Shown here: piece by piece, positions 9,702-18,993 of the stretch
How positions within the stretch are numbered: the stretch's first letter is position 1
Layout of the letters: each line of letters opens with the position of its first letter
Origin: a virus
IMG/VR virus record: IMGVR_UViG_3300012954_000071
Coordinates: 1-24,794 of that record
Length of the DNA: 24,794 nt
Reading direction: 5' to 3' (one strand)
Program-made: the position numbers and the translations under genes
The notes under the pieces: model-generated
The model's input: the letters and a program-made list of their open reading frames with translations, nothing else
Databases searched by the model: none
Told to the model about the DNA's origin: nothing

Positions 9702-12563
9702 TTATGTAAAGTTCCAACCGGTACCTACATAGTCCTCTGACAAGTAACTAGGATCTGCATAGTCTTGCATTGAACCTATACCTGTGTCTGTAGCCCCTGC
9801 ACTATCAGCTACTGCTGGTTTGTTTAGTACATTTGCTAAGGATTCTGCCGCGCTTGGCGTTTCAGTTATTCCTTTACTTGTATTTATACTGTTTATCGCT
9901 TCCGAATTGGTTATTGTTTCGGAAACTGGTTTATTTAATGCGAATGTATCTGTATCACTTACAGTTGCAGTATCTGTTTCTGCCATCGCTACTGTAAGCA
10001 CCACTCCGTCTAAAATATCTGCTACTGCATTACTGAACCCTTTGGATACGGTTAATGCTGTGGAATCTGAATTAGATGTACTGTCGGTGTACACTAAGTT
10101 CATTCCTATAACAGCAGTATCATTTTGATTTCCTGTATCACTAAATGTTCTATTAAATGCTATTGATATTTGTGCAACTTCTGTTACAGAAATTGTATCA
10201 TCTGGATCAGGAGTACTCAAGATTCTTTCTACATTAATAGAATCTGAGGTTGTTACTGACCCTAAACTTGTTGCCACATAATATTGGTATTCACCAGTAT
10301 CTGCGGTATCGTTTGTATAGGCTCCGGAACCATTTGCTGGTGTCCAGTAAACATTTGTATAACTCTCCAAGAAGTTTTTATAGAAGTGTTTTGTCTGAGT
10401 ATCTGTATTAGATGTAGTTTCATTAAATGTTCTAACAAAACTGATATCTATAGCATCTTCTGCTACGCTACTAGAAGCTGTAAGTGCCTCTGTAAACGCT
10501 TTGGAAAATGCAATAACAAATTGTTCATCACCTATATTATAATTGTCTGCGGATACGCCATCATTGTCATCATTCCAATACCCAGCCACACAATAAGGAC
10601 TTGATCCTTGATCTGTTGCAAGTGCTGAGTCTGTTTTGTCTGCTGGGACAAAGTGTATAGCATGATTTTCTGATAGTGTTCCAGTATCTGCTTTAGCAAG
10701 ACTTAGATCAAATACTACTGTTTCAATAGTAACTGCTTCATCGTCTGCGTCAAATATATAGAATGTGTATCCTGTAGATTCAACACTAAAGTCTATGTTA
10801 AAGTTAATTTCACTCTTAACAATCAAATCTCCAAACACTTCCATACCTGAAGGGTGAACTGTATCTCGTAAAGCTCTATTCCAAGTAGGTTGTGCAATAC
10901 CCGATTTAATTACATACGAATATGGTTGGTATCTTTTGTTGTCTGCCAGTACATTAACATCGGATAATTTACCTTGGTCGTTTTTATATTTACCTTCGTA
11001 TTCGAATAGATATCCTGTTGTTAATGTAATAGTACATGTCTCTCCTGCGGGAGAAGTAATTTGTATATCTGCTGTGTCTTTTAAGAAAGTAGAACCTGGA
11101 TTAACAACAACGAATGCTGATGGAAGGCCTGCTGATGTTACTGCTGTTACCCTTATAAAGGCATCGTTTGATCCACCTATAAAAGTATAATCCTCAGCAA
11201 AATAACCTGACACAGCGTATGCTTTACCGTCATCTCCTGTTTCGTTAATTGCGTATATTTGTCCTACTTTAAATCCTGCGTTAGCTGCTGAACCTGTATA
11301 TGTTTTAAATGATACGCCTGTTAATACTCTAACAAGATAACCATATATGTCATCGTCTGAGTTACCTGCGCCGTCATCTACAACATAAGATCTAACTGGA
11401 TCTAAATTTAATTCTATTGTTGGAACATTAGTATAACCTGCTCCTTCATTGTCTATTACAACACTTGTTATTACTCCATTGGAAACAAGTGCATGTGCTG
11501 TGGCAGTTGTTGTAATGTTATCTCCGCCATTAGCAAAAATTTGTATAGGAGGTGCTCCAACATAACCTGAACCACCATTGTTTACTGTTATTCCTGTTAC
11601 TTTGCCTCCACCTACTGCTGCTGTAAATGTTGCTCCTGCTCCTGGACCATTAATTGTTGTAACTTCTTCTTCGTCAAAACCTAGTATAAGCTCAAATCTT
11701 TGTAATGTCAAACCATTTGTTTGATATGTATTCTTTTCTACTCTTTTTACTTGAGCGTTTGTATGTTTTGTAACTGTAACTGTACCTGTAGTTTCTTTAT
11801 ATCGAACATCAATATTTCTACCATCTAAATCTAATGGCTCTAAACTGCCTCCGCCATGTACTGCTTCTTGTATTTTTATAGCTCTTTCAACACTATAAAC
11901 TCCATCAGAAGGTTTTAATACATATTGATATGGATAGTTTACATCAACATTCTCATCAAACAATACTCTAAACCAGGCCTCTATAGATCTTTTACTTCCT
12001 TTTGCTTCATAAAAATCTTTAGCCCTTTTATAAAAGAATGATTTGTCTACGCTTAATAGTTTAGGAAAGTCTGATACTAATGCTCCTCTCCATTTATCTA
12101 GGAATGTCTCACTTGCATAATCAATATCAGATGTATAGTTATTAGGATCTGCATAGTTTGAATCCATAAAAGCATAATACTTTTCTAGGAATGTAACGAA
12201 TGTAGGATACTCTGTTCTTAAATATTGAGGTACTTGTTCTTTTAATTGATAACTTGTATTTCTTACTTCTAGGCTTGAATTACTTTGTGCAGCATCTAAA
12301 ACTGCTGTAGCCGTTGCCCCTGTTGCTGATGTATCACTAGCATGAGGTGTTATTGTGATTGTAGGAGCACTCGTATATCCTGTGCCTTTATTTGTAACTG
12401 TATAGCCTGTTATTACTCCACCACTTACAGACGCTGTCGCTGTAGCACCTGTTCCGTTACCGCCAGAAATAGTAACAGTAGGAACATTAAAGTACCCTGT
12501 ACCTCCGGCTGTATTCGTTATAGATGATACATATCTATAAAATGATGGAATATAATCTGCCAT
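9702..12563 (-). CDS. gp7-like baseplate wedge protein with repetitive C-terminal extension (953 aa)
   Basis: Residues about 95-235 ([20 protein letters not shown], then [20 protein letters not shown] and [17 protein letters not shown]) parallel the C-terminal part of T4 gp7, including its FYSTKGIEASYKFLF segment. A later [19 protein letters not shown] segment parallels the gp7 HPVGFGF stretch. The position directly after gp6 and before gp8 is that of gene 7 in T4. GSGY repeats occur at residues about 12-80 and 300-385. From about residue 610 to 930 the protein consists of degenerate Ser/Thr/Asp-rich repeats, ending in [20 protein letters not shown]. The T4 gp7 N-terminal region is not recognisable, so the architecture is rearranged. 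Its start codon shares one base with the gp6 stop (TAATG). The gp7 assignment rests on motif memory plus synteny. Confidence 0.7.
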   Translation of the reverse strand: MADYIPSFYRYVSSITNTAGGTGYFNVPTVTISGGNGTGATATASVSGGVITGYTVTNKGTGYTSAPTITITPHASDTSATGATATAVLDAAQSNSSLEVRNTSYQLKEQVPQYLRTEYPTFVTFLEKYYAFMDSNYADPNNYTSDIDYASETFLDKWRGALVSDFPKLLSVDKSFFYKRAKDFYEAKGSKRSIEAWFRVLFDENVDVNYPYQYVLKPSDGVYSVERAIKIQEAVHGGGSLEPLDLDGRNIDVRYKETTGTVTVTKHTNAQVKRVEKNTYQTNGLTLQRFELILGFDEEEVTTINGPGAGATFTAAVGGGKVTGITVNNGGSGYVGAPPIQIFANGGDNITTTATAHALVSNGVITSVVIDNEGAGYTNVPTIELNLDPVRSYVVDDGAGNSDDDIYGYLVRVLTGVSFKTYTGSAANAGFKVGQIYAINETGDDGKAYAVSGYFAEDYTFIGGSNDAFIRVTAVTSAGLPSAFVVVNPGSTFLKDTADIQITSPAGETCTITLTTGYLFEYEGKYKNDQGKLSDVNVLADNKRYQPYSYVIKSGIAQPTWNRALRDTVHPSGMEVFGDLIVKSEINFNIDFSVESTGYTFYIFDADDEAVTIETVVFDLSLAKADTGTLSENHAIHFVPADKTDSALATDQGSSPYCVAGYWNDDNDGVSADNYNIGDEQFVIAFSKAFTEALTASSSVAEDAIDISFVRTFNETTSNTDTQTKHFYKNFLESYTNVYWTPANGSGAYTNDTADTGEYQYYVATSLGSVTTSDSINVERILSTPDPDDTISVTEVAQISIAFNRTFSDTGNQNDTAVIGMNLVYTDSTSNSDSTALTVSKGFSNAVADILDGVVLTVAMAETDTATVSDTDTFALNKPVSETITNSEAINSINTSKGITETPSAAESLANVLNKPAVADSAGATDTGIGSMQDYADPSYLSEDYVGTGWNFT
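9881..9888 (-). promoter_or_regulatory. Possible intragenic late promoter upstream of the 147-aa gene
   Basis: An exact TATAAATA followed by CAAGT lies on the minus strand inside the 3' end of the gp7-like gene, about 200 bases before ATG 9677. It also encodes part of an Ile-Asn-Thr stretch. A match of eight A/T bases is expected several times by chance in DNA of this composition. Confidence 0.3.
11411..11666 (-). repeat. Internal GSGY repeats of the gp7-like protein
   Basis: Two further copies ([19 protein letters not shown] and [18 protein letters not shown]) lie at residues about 300-385, between the gp7-like core segments. Confidence 0.75.
12326..12530 (-). repeat. GSGY repeats at the N-terminus of the gp7-like protein
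   Basis: Two protein repeats with the pattern [20 protein letters not shown] and [13 protein letters not shown] lie at residues about 12-80. Each pairs a Gly-Tyr turn with a short beta strand. The same module occurs in gp8 and in the giant protein. Confidence 0.75.
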
Positions 12564-14467
12564 TATATCTCTTCGACTTCTTTATTAGCTGTAATCTTTA
12601 TACCTGATACAGTATTAATTGTGGCATTCAAAACACTATCGTCTTGTATTAAAACTGTATTCCTAGAAGGTTTAGCAACGACTGCTGCTGTGCTTGTATC
12701 GGAAGTTCTAATAAGAGCTTGTGTAGTAATGTCTTTAATACTATCATGAGGTGTAACATTAATTCTTAAATTTTTCTCTGTTCCGTATAATTTTTTAATT
12801 CTTAATCCAGGAAGTGATACTGTACCTGAATCATAATCTATTGTACCCACTTCTGCTTGTAGGAAGCCATCTGTTCCCATTGCTTTAACTGTACCTGTGC
12901 CACTATATGAAGGTGCAGTTACTCCTACTCCTGGTGTGTCTTGTAATAAAACCTTATGAGTAGCTCCTGATACTTCAATATCAAAGTATGTGCTACTTAA
13001 TTCTCTTGGTTGTAATTTTTGATTAAACTTAACCGTATAATTATGATCTTTATTTAGTGTTGCTTTTTCTCTTTTTTGTAAGCCTAATCTTATATTTGTA
13101 GATATAATAGCAGGTGTTTGTGCATTAATTAAGTCATGCAATCTGCTGTAATAAAAACTTTTATTTAACTTATTAAGATAATTATTGAAGTAGTTATCTA
13201 CTTGTAATTTAACCGCTGTTTCTATTTCACCTTTTGTTAGTGATGTAACCTTGGGATCGTATGTTGTATCAATCTCAAGTTGTAAATATGTGTACTCTGG
13301 ATCTACAAATTCAGGTATAATCGCTACAGGTGTTTTGGGATCAATAATACTGTTTTTAATATTGTCTTTATCTTGTTCTGTAATAATCTGGCCTGGAACA
13401 GGATTGAGAGATATAAACACTTTACCATACATAGGAGGATCGTTTTTCTCTCCGCCCCATACTGCAACAGATTGTATATTAGAGTTGCTTTGTAATATTA
13501 ATGATTTGTAATCTTGTTCTGTAACTGCTCTATCTCTTGTGGCATTTAATCTTGGTGCGTTAAATCTAATCTCATCTACTGTTTCCTGTATGTTACCGCC
13601 CGATGCAGGACTTGATGTTGCTACAGAAACAGTTTCTCCGCCTGATGAAATTGTACCTGCTGATGTAAATGTTTTGGCACCATTAGGTGTTGCGCCTGAA
13701 CTTGCAATATAGTCTATTATTACTACATTATCAACTTCTAATTTTTGTCCTATAACACCATCTCCAAATCTTAATTGTGTAAGTCCGTCAATACCTTCTT
13801 CTACCCAATAAGCTCTAGAATCATTTTTAACATCTAATAATGTTGTATGCTTATTCCAAGTTGTAAGAGATGTGTCTGCTAAAGATGTTTGTACTCTCGC
13901 TCTTATTGTAGAAGCGTCAATACTTTCATTAGGAATAATATAAGGTCCTTGAGGATTGGCTGCTTCTACTGTAAACTGATTAGATGTTCTTGTGCCTTCT
14001 TTTAGTAGTAAGTCTGTAAAAACAAATTTTGTTACGCCATCTATAACTTGTGCTGAGGCTGTTATACTTTCTAATGGATAAAAGTTATATGACGCTCCAT
14101 TAATAGAACTTGTGAATGATGTATTTCTACTTAGCTCTAATGTTGTTGATGTAAATGATGTGGGTGGTGTAACTGTAACCGTTACTGTTGCTGTTGCTCC
14201 TAGATATGATCTCGGGGTATATCCTAGTGCCTTTGCAATAGATACTACTGATTCTCTTTTTATTGCTGTATCTATAAAGTTTTCGTTAGCAAGCATGTGT
14301 GCTAACATACCATTGTAATGTGTATTATATGCTAACATATCTACCAACACAGCAAGGCCTGAGCCTTCAAAGTTGTAGTCTGAAAATTCTGTTTGAGACT
14401 TTAGATAATTTTTTAAGTTTAGTTTTATATCTTCAAAGTCTAGTTCTGTTACATTTAATTGTGCCAT
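12563..14467 (-). CDS. 6: Baseplate wedge subunit gp6 (634 aa)
   Basis: gp6 forms the continuous ring linking the wedges of the T4 baseplate and belongs to the baseplate J-like group. The length is close to T4 gp6 (660 aa). The N-terminus ([20 protein letters not shown], then [20 protein letters not shown] and [18 protein letters not shown]) is the characteristic gp6 opening. The central region includes [20 protein letters not shown] and the [14 protein letters not shown] motif typical of J-like proteins. The gene overlaps gp25 upstream and the gp7-like gene downstream by one base each (TAATG), so the three are very probably co-translated. Nothing is truncated. Confidence 0.92.
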   Translation of the reverse strand: MAQLNVTELDFEDIKLNLKNYLKSQTEFSDYNFEGSGLAVLVDMLAYNTHYNGMLAHMLANENFIDTAIKRESVVSIAKALGYTPRSYLGATATVTVTVTPPTSFTSTTLELSRNTSFTSSINGASYNFYPLESITASAQVIDGVTKFVFTDLLLKEGTRTSNQFTVEAANPQGPYIIPNESIDASTIRARVQTSLADTSLTTWNKHTTLLDVKNDSRAYWVEEGIDGLTQLRFGDGVIGQKLEVDNVVIIDYIASSGATPNGAKTFTSAGTISSGGETVSVATSSPASGGNIQETVDEIRFNAPRLNATRDRAVTEQDYKSLILQSNSNIQSVAVWGGEKNDPPMYGKVFISLNPVPGQIITEQDKDNIKNSIIDPKTPVAIIPEFVDPEYTYLQLEIDTTYDPKVTSLTKGEIETAVKLQVDNYFNNYLNKLNKSFYYSRLHDLINAQTPAIISTNIRLGLQKREKATLNKDHNYTVKFNQKLQPRELSSTYFDIEVSGATHKVLLQDTPGVGVTAPSYSGTGTVKAMGTDGFLQAEVGTIDYDSGTVSLPGLRIKKLYGTEKNLRINVTPHDSIKDITTQALIRTSDTSTAAVVAKPSRNTVLIQDDSVLNATINTVSGIKITANKEVEEI

Positions 14468-14871
14468 TATCGTAATCTCTCTAGTTTAACTTCTAATTCT
14501 TGAGGTTCATTTATCCCTATTACAAAAAAGTTGATTGTAACCTCATAAGTATTTCTATCGATATCAGGCTCTACATCGACGCTATTAATTTTTGCTCTTC
14601 TCTCATAATTTTCCAATAAATTTTCTATGGTTGCTCTAATAGCATCAGTAGTAAATATGTCTGCATTCTCAAACAACAAACCTCCTAATCGGGAGCCTAG
14701 GTCTGGTTGAAATGGCCTTTCCATAATATCAGTTAAGATTAAATTTTTCATAGACTGTTTTACAGCATTAACATCTAACTTTTTATTGATGTCGCCTGTT
14801 AAAGCATTCTTGCTAAAAGCAAGATCAAAGTCTGAATATATTCTTCCTAATTTCTGTCTTTGTATGGCCAT
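14467..14871 (-). CDS. 25: Baseplate wedge/sheath-initiator protein gp25 (134 aa)
   Basis: gp25 sits on the inner baseplate and starts contractile sheath polymerisation; its homologues include the TssE proteins of type VI secretion. The length matches T4 gp25 (132 aa). The family core is visible at residues 44-68 (NLILTDIMERPFQPDLGSRL followed by GGLLFE), which contains the gp25-type ERPFxP..GS..LFE signature. The N-terminal segment IYSDFDLAFSKN is also typical. There is no ribosome binding site before ATG 14871. Instead an exact late-promoter box ends 5 nt upstream, so the late transcript probably begins at the start codon itself. It overlaps gp6 by one base. Confidence 0.93.
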   Translation of the reverse strand: MAIQRQKLGRIYSDFDLAFSKNALTGDINKKLDVNAVKQSMKNLILTDIMERPFQPDLGSRLGGLLFENADIFTTDAIRATIENLLENYERRAKINSVDVEPDIDRNTYEVTINFFVIGINEPQELEVKLERLR

Positions 14872-14876
14872 AATAG

Positions 14877-14884
14877 TATTTATA
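14877..14884 (-). promoter_or_regulatory. Late promoter abutting the gp25 start
   Basis: The minus strand reads an exact TATAAATA followed by CTATT and then ATG 14871. It lies in the 15-nt gap after the 202-aa gene (stop at 14887-14889). By the T4 late rule, +1 would be the A of the gp25 start codon. No Shine-Dalgarno lies in the gap. Confidence 0.7.
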
Positions 14885-14886
14885 CG

Positions 14887-15495
14887 CTAGAAGTTAAAAG
14901 ACGGCAGTTCTATATCTAAAAAATCATCTGCTTGTTTTCTACTTACAACATTAACATCTAGATCAACAAAATCTTTATCAAATACAGGTGAGTCTGGCAG
15001 TTTACCTTTCCTTACTAATGCTACAGGGTCTATGTCAGGGAAGGTTGTAGGTATTCCTTTTACTTCTACATTGATGCCATCTGTGTTTACATTAGGAACT
15101 AACTTACATATCTCATCTATATCTAATGCTCCGCTTCTTAATAGTTGTGCTAAGTTGTCTATATCAACATCTGTGCCACTATATTTTGCTTTCATTTCAG
15201 CAAGTTTAGCTGCTATTTTTGGAGCTTGTAAGTACCCTAATGCTGTTAGTGCTGCCAACTCTTTCATTTGATCTTGTAATCCTAACTGCCCAAAAGGAAC
15301 ATCAGGTAATTTAATTGAAGGTATAGCATCATTTAATTTATCCATTACACCTTGCGCTGCTTCCTGAGCAGTTGCTGCTAAATTATCTAATTCAGCCATG
15401 CCTGGTATATTCATTATAGAGGCATCGATTGCTTCATTCAAAGCATCTACTTGTTCTGCTGCTCCCATCATTGCTTTACTTAATCCGCAACTCAT
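14887..15495 (-). CDS. Unassigned virion-cassette protein between gp5 and gp25 (202 aa)
   Basis: The N-terminal half is Ala-rich and helical (residues 1-60, for example DNLAATAQEAAQGVMDKLND), followed by a Pro-bounded segment IPSIKLPDVPFGQLGLQDQM and a helical stretch of Ala/Lys residues. The C-terminal half is acidic with short beta-like runs and ends in DDFLDIELPSFNF. There is no signal peptide, membrane helix or enzymatic motif. It has a good AGGAGA ribosome binding site 7 nt before ATG 15495 and lies 9 nt after gp5. I recognise it only as a protein that occupies this gp5-gp25 slot in marine T4-like phages. A partner or chaperone of the spike/hub is plausible from position alone. Confidence 0.65.
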   Translation of the reverse strand: MSCGLSKAMMGAAEQVDALNEAIDASIMNIPGMAELDNLAATAQEAAQGVMDKLNDAIPSIKLPDVPFGQLGLQDQMKELAALTALGYLQAPKIAAKLAEMKAKYSGTDVDIDNLAQLLRSGALDIDEICKLVPNVNTDGINVEVKGIPTTFPDIDPVALVRKGKLPDSPVFDKDFVDLDVNVVSRKQADDFLDIELPSFNF

Positions 15496-15504
15496 TTATT
15501 TCTC

Positions 15505-17082
15505 CTATGCATCTGGTACTGAGGCATCAGTTGGTGGGTTGCCTCCTGGGTTATATTTGTGTTTATGTGTCGCCAATGTAGGTGCATTACCTGCATCTGT
15601 TGATACATCTCCAACTGAATGTGTTGTACCTGTTATTGTTACATTGTTATTAATTGTTGTATGTCCTGTGGCAGTTATTGTTTGTGCTTGTGCAACTACC
15701 ATATCTTGTGCCTGTCCTACTTCTAATTTTTGATTCTTAGATGTTACAAAAGTTTGATTACCTCCTGAGGCTAGTGTCATAATACCACCTGCTTGATGTG
15801 CGTATGTTGTACCTGCTCTAAGATAACTTTGTTTTGTAACAAAAGTATTATGATTGGCATTAAATGTTTCTGTTACATTACCTACGACTGTTTCTGTTTT
15901 AAACTTACCTACAGATTCTGTTTGAGAACCTATAATTGTTTCATTATCATCTAATGCCACACGAACAGTTCTCATGCCTTTTATAGTTGTATTTTCATCT
16001 GTTATAACAGACTTAACATCATTACCATTAATTTTTGTAACTCTGTCTCCTAAAACTGTTAGGAAATAATCTCCTTCTACTTCCTCATATTTGTTTCCTG
16101 TAACTAACATTTTAGCATCACCCAATACTGTAATATTACATGAGCCTCTTATAAGAACATTTTTATCCTTTGCTACAATCTCATAGTCAGAGCCTTTTAT
16201 TCTATTTACTCTTGTTCCATCTGCTTGTACTTCCTCATAATTTCCTACAGGGTGATACCAAGCATATCTTTCGTTTCCTGCTGTGTTGTCTGTTTCTGTT
16301 GTGAAGCCTGTTTCTGTTTCTCTAACTAGATTAAAAGGATACATAGATGTATATGTACCGGGTTCTTTAGGAATTCCATCTCCTCCAGATTCCATATCTG
16401 CTTTTGCGTCCCAATACTTAGGCGTAAACTCTTCCATTTTAAATGTGTCGTAAGGACCTTTACCTCTTGCATATGGTTCTTCCCATTTTTGTCCTTCGTA
16501 GTCTATGCCTTCTTTATCATCTAATATTTCATCTGTTTGTACTGAAGGTGCTGCTGCTGTTCTTATATCTATTTCTCTTTCTGCTCTTTTTCTTTGTAAT
16601 GAGAAATGTTCCTCTGCTGCTGCGTCTCTTGCTAGTCTAGATAAATCTGGTTCGCCCACTCCTGCAAAACCTTCAGGTTTAGGTTCATCAAAACCTCCCC
16701 TAGGATATTTTTTATTAGGATCATTAAAACCATCTTCTATTGTTAAGTCTTCATTCTTTGCTGCTGGTAGTCCTGCTATAGATCCTAGTATGACAGGCAT
16801 TTGTGCTTCGTCACCATCACTAAAGAAACCTATTACTGTAGAGCCAGGCAATAAGTTAGGTGTCTCTCCTATACCAGATGTTCCTGCAGTTGTAACGCTA
16901 TTAATAACGGGTGCGTAGGGTAAATCTTTAACAGGCAAATCTTCTGTATTAGAAGTATGATAGCCAAATATTCTAACTCTATATCTTCCTGTTTTAGTTA
17001 TATCAGCTCTAGACTCTACAATACCTACCCACCAAACAAAGTCAGGTACATTTAGTTTTCCATAATTTTTCAATTTATTCAT
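15505..17082 (-). CDS. 5: Baseplate hub spike gp5, lysozyme-less, with fused tip (525 aa)
   Basis: gp5 is the trimeric needle at the centre of the baseplate. Residues about 10-110 form the N-terminal OB-fold domain (WWVGIVESRADITKTGRYRV and LPGSTVIGFFSDGDEAQMPV). In T4 a lysozyme domain follows. Here residues about 115-260 are a charged, Pro/Gly-rich stretch (HFSLQRKRAEREIDIRTAAA and further) with no visible lysozyme motif. Residues about 300-490 show the short-period pattern of the triple beta-helix (VLIRGSCNITVLGDAKMLVT, VTETFNANHN, TITATGHTTINNN). The C-terminus contains THKHKYNPGG (His506 and His508), resembling the HxH metal-binding tip of P2 gpV-type spikes, so a separate PAAR cap may not be needed. 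It overlaps the gp27-like gene by one base, consistent with the gp27-gp5 complex. Confidence 0.85.
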   Translation of the reverse strand: MNKLKNYGKLNVPDFVWWVGIVESRADITKTGRYRVRIFGYHTSNTEDLPVKDLPYAPVINSVTTAGTSGIGETPNLLPGSTVIGFFSDGDEAQMPVILGSIAGLPAAKNEDLTIEDGFNDPNKKYPRGGFDEPKPEGFAGVGEPDLSRLARDAAAEEHFSLQRKRAEREIDIRTAAAPSVQTDEILDDKEGIDYEGQKWEEPYARGKGPYDTFKMEEFTPKYWDAKADMESGGDGIPKEPGTYTSMYPFNLVRETETGFTTETDNTAGNERYAWYHPVGNYEEVQADGTRVNRIKGSDYEIVAKDKNVLIRGSCNITVLGDAKMLVTGNKYEEVEGDYFLTVLGDRVTKINGNDVKSVITDENTTIKGMRTVRVALDDNETIIGSQTESVGKFKTETVVGNVTETFNANHNTFVTKQSYLRAGTTYAHQAGGIMTLASGGNQTFVTSKNQKLEVGQAQDMVVAQAQTITATGHTTINNNVTITGTTHSVGDVSTDAGNAPTLATHKHKYNPGGNPPTDASVPDA

Positions 17083-18470
17083 TATGCTTTTTCCTCAGGA
17101 GGACCCATTGATTCTTCAAGTCCGTTTCTAACAATTTCCATTTTCATTACATGGGCAACATTATCTATTTTATGTCTTATTGCTGTTATTAAATATTTAC
17201 CTGATAACTGTTTATCATATATGTCATCAAAGGTTAAGTCTTCTGTTTTTGTTTTTGGCGAAGGATATTGTATGTATATCATCATACCCACTTCTATATC
17301 TGTTCTTCCAGGAACATCTATTTCAAATGTGTAGTCTTTAAAAGAACTAAAATAATTATCTCTATATAAAGTAGCGCCTATAATATTTTCGTTGTCTGAG
17401 TTGCCTGATTTAGAGCCTGGAATACCTGCTGTTTGTGTTAAATTATTTACACTATTTAATAATTTTAATGTTGTCATAGACTGTGGGTTTCTTTTTATAC
17501 CTTCTGGTACAGGTACACCATCCCCTGTATGAACAAATTTTTCAAAGTCTCTTCTAACATCTATATCCATCTCCACTCTTTCTTTTGTAAAAATATCATA
17601 TGCTCTAACAGACTGTGCATACTGTCCTGAATCTTGGCCGTCTAAAATGTCTATTGTTCTAGGGATTTTCATAGAATCTATTTTACACCAACCAACAGGT
17701 AGTTGTAAGCCTGTAAAATTTTCTCCAGAACTTCTTGCCTCTACTTTTGTTCCCCCTGGAGAGAATATATATTCTTCAAACGGTGCCTCCTTACCACTAG
17801 CTATTCTTTCTTGTAGTGATGTAAACCATTGTCTTTTATTAGATTCATAAAATATAAAATCCGCTCCTATATATTTGTTTCCTCTAATATATTTTGACAT
17901 ATAATCTAATGTCTGTATTGGTGTCCAGCCATTTGCAATAAAGTTTATATTAGATGCGTGAGGAGTATCTCCTATTACTATGCCTGTAGGAGAATCTTTT
18001 TCTAATGGGTGTCTTGCTTCTATTATGAAATGATCCCATATATCTTGAATTATTTCTTCGGTGTTTCCTTTATATCTTTTATGTATGTTTAAATTTTGAT
18101 CTGATATCATTTCAACAGAACAAAAGTTTAAAACATAAACTTGTTCTCTATCATTATTTAAACTTCTGTTTTTAATAGCATAAACTTGAAATGATCTACT
18201 AATAATGGCGTCTGGTGTGTCCTCAAAAGTGTTTGTTCTTATTTTTATGTTTATAATTTCGCCACCCATAATAGGTGCATTTGCCACAAAATCTGCTGCG
18301 TCTTTTATTACAATATCACCAGTCATAAATTTATTCCATATATCTTCATATATGTTTATTTCTGCGAGCATACCCTCGCTTTGTAATGAATATTCTGTTC
18401 CGTCATGTGCTACAATAGATAGTTCGTCTATTGTAACATCACCAGGTTTGATTAATGCTTCTTCAGCCAT
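17082..18470 (-). CDS. Baseplate hub protein, gp27-like (VrlC-type) (462 aa)
   Basis: In T4, gp27 forms the trimeric hub ring that holds gp5 and connects to the tail tube. This protein lies immediately before gp5 and overlaps it (TAATG), the slot annotated as VrlC in marine T4-like phages. Early residues (SEGMLAEINIYEDIWNKFMT then GDIVIKDAADFV) resemble the first tube-like domain. SVEMISDQNLNIHKRYKGNT and the following helix belong to the connecting domain. The last 100 residues (GRTDIEVGMMIYIQYPSPKT then GKYLITAIRHKIDN) correspond to the terminal hub strand pattern of gp27. It is somewhat longer than T4 gp27 (391 aa). A GGTGAG ribosome binding site precedes ATG 18470, 4 nt after gp53. Assignment as a gp27 equivalent is strong by position and moderate by sequence. 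Confidence 0.78.
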   Translation of the reverse strand: MAEEALIKPGDVTIDELSIVAHDGTEYSLQSEGMLAEINIYEDIWNKFMTGDIVIKDAADFVANAPIMGGEIINIKIRTNTFEDTPDAIISRSFQVYAIKNRSLNNDREQVYVLNFCSVEMISDQNLNIHKRYKGNTEEIIQDIWDHFIIEARHPLEKDSPTGIVIGDTPHASNINFIANGWTPIQTLDYMSKYIRGNKYIGADFIFYESNKRQWFTSLQERIASGKEAPFEEYIFSPGGTKVEARSSGENFTGLQLPVGWCKIDSMKIPRTIDILDGQDSGQYAQSVRAYDIFTKERVEMDIDVRRDFEKFVHTGDGVPVPEGIKRNPQSMTTLKLLNSVNNLTQTAGIPGSKSGNSDNENIIGATLYRDNYFSSFKDYTFEIDVPGRTDIEVGMMIYIQYPSPKTKTEDLTFDDIYDKQLSGKYLITAIRHKIDNVAHVMKMEIVRNGLEESMGPPEEKA

Positions 18471-18474
18471 AATA

Positions 18475-18993
18475 TTATCTCACCAATTTTTTGTATTGTG
18501 TTACGATGTCCTTTAGATATTTTTTGTCTAATAATGTTATTTGTTTTTTCTTATCATTGATATCGTTTTCATAATCAAAATTTGTTATCTCTTTAATAGT
18601 ACCACCTGCTAATTTTGCTGCGTCCCAATCTACAATCAATTCTGTTTTTGTAGAATCTACATAGTGGTGTACTGATGTTGCGTTGCCTGCTCCATATTTG
18701 TCATCTACATAACTTACCAAATCTCTATGGGATAGTGGCCATTCTCTTTTAGTGTCTACAATATTATTTGCTAACAATACTAACCAATGATATTGCATAG
18801 AGCCATAATAATTATATGCTACATGTTCTGGTTGATCTCCATCAGGAACCCAGAACTCAACTAACACCTGTCTATTTTTAAAAAACTTATCTAATTGTAC
18901 TCGTCTAAAAATATCTGGAACTTGTGCTGCACGAAATGTTCCGTTTTTATCCTGCCAGGGATATGCAATTTTGGGTAAAGCTTTAAAATACAT
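18475..18993 (-). CDS. 53: Baseplate wedge subunit gp53 (172 aa)
   Basis: gp53 locks adjacent wedges around the hub during T4 baseplate assembly. The segments VPDIFRRVQLDKFFKNRQVL, YNYYGSMQYHWLVLLANNI and TKREWPLSHRDLVSYVDDKY parallel the corresponding gp53 core, including the YG.xQ.HW.VLLANN pattern. The length is close to T4 gp53 (196 aa). The N-terminus MYFKALPKIAYPW is the usual opening in marine members. The gene overlaps the gp48-like gene by one base (TAATG at 18993). In T4, gene 53 likewise starts the baseplate operon opposite gene 4, which is the arrangement here with gp48 inserted first. Confidence 0.9.
   Translation of the reverse strand: MYFKALPKIAYPWQDKNGTFRAAQVPDIFRRVQLDKFFKNRQVLVEFWVPDGDQPEHVAYNYYGSMQYHWLVLLANNIVDTKREWPLSHRDLVSYVDDKYGAGNATSVHHYVDSTKTELIVDWDAAKLAGGTIKEITNFDYENDINDKKKQITLLDKKYLKDIVTQYKKLVR

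Noticed and set aside
16505-16918. Plus-strand frame of 137 codons over gp5
   Set aside because: It is antisense to a clear gp5 reading frame; its Ser/Pro-rich sequence is what the reverse of a charged linker gives.
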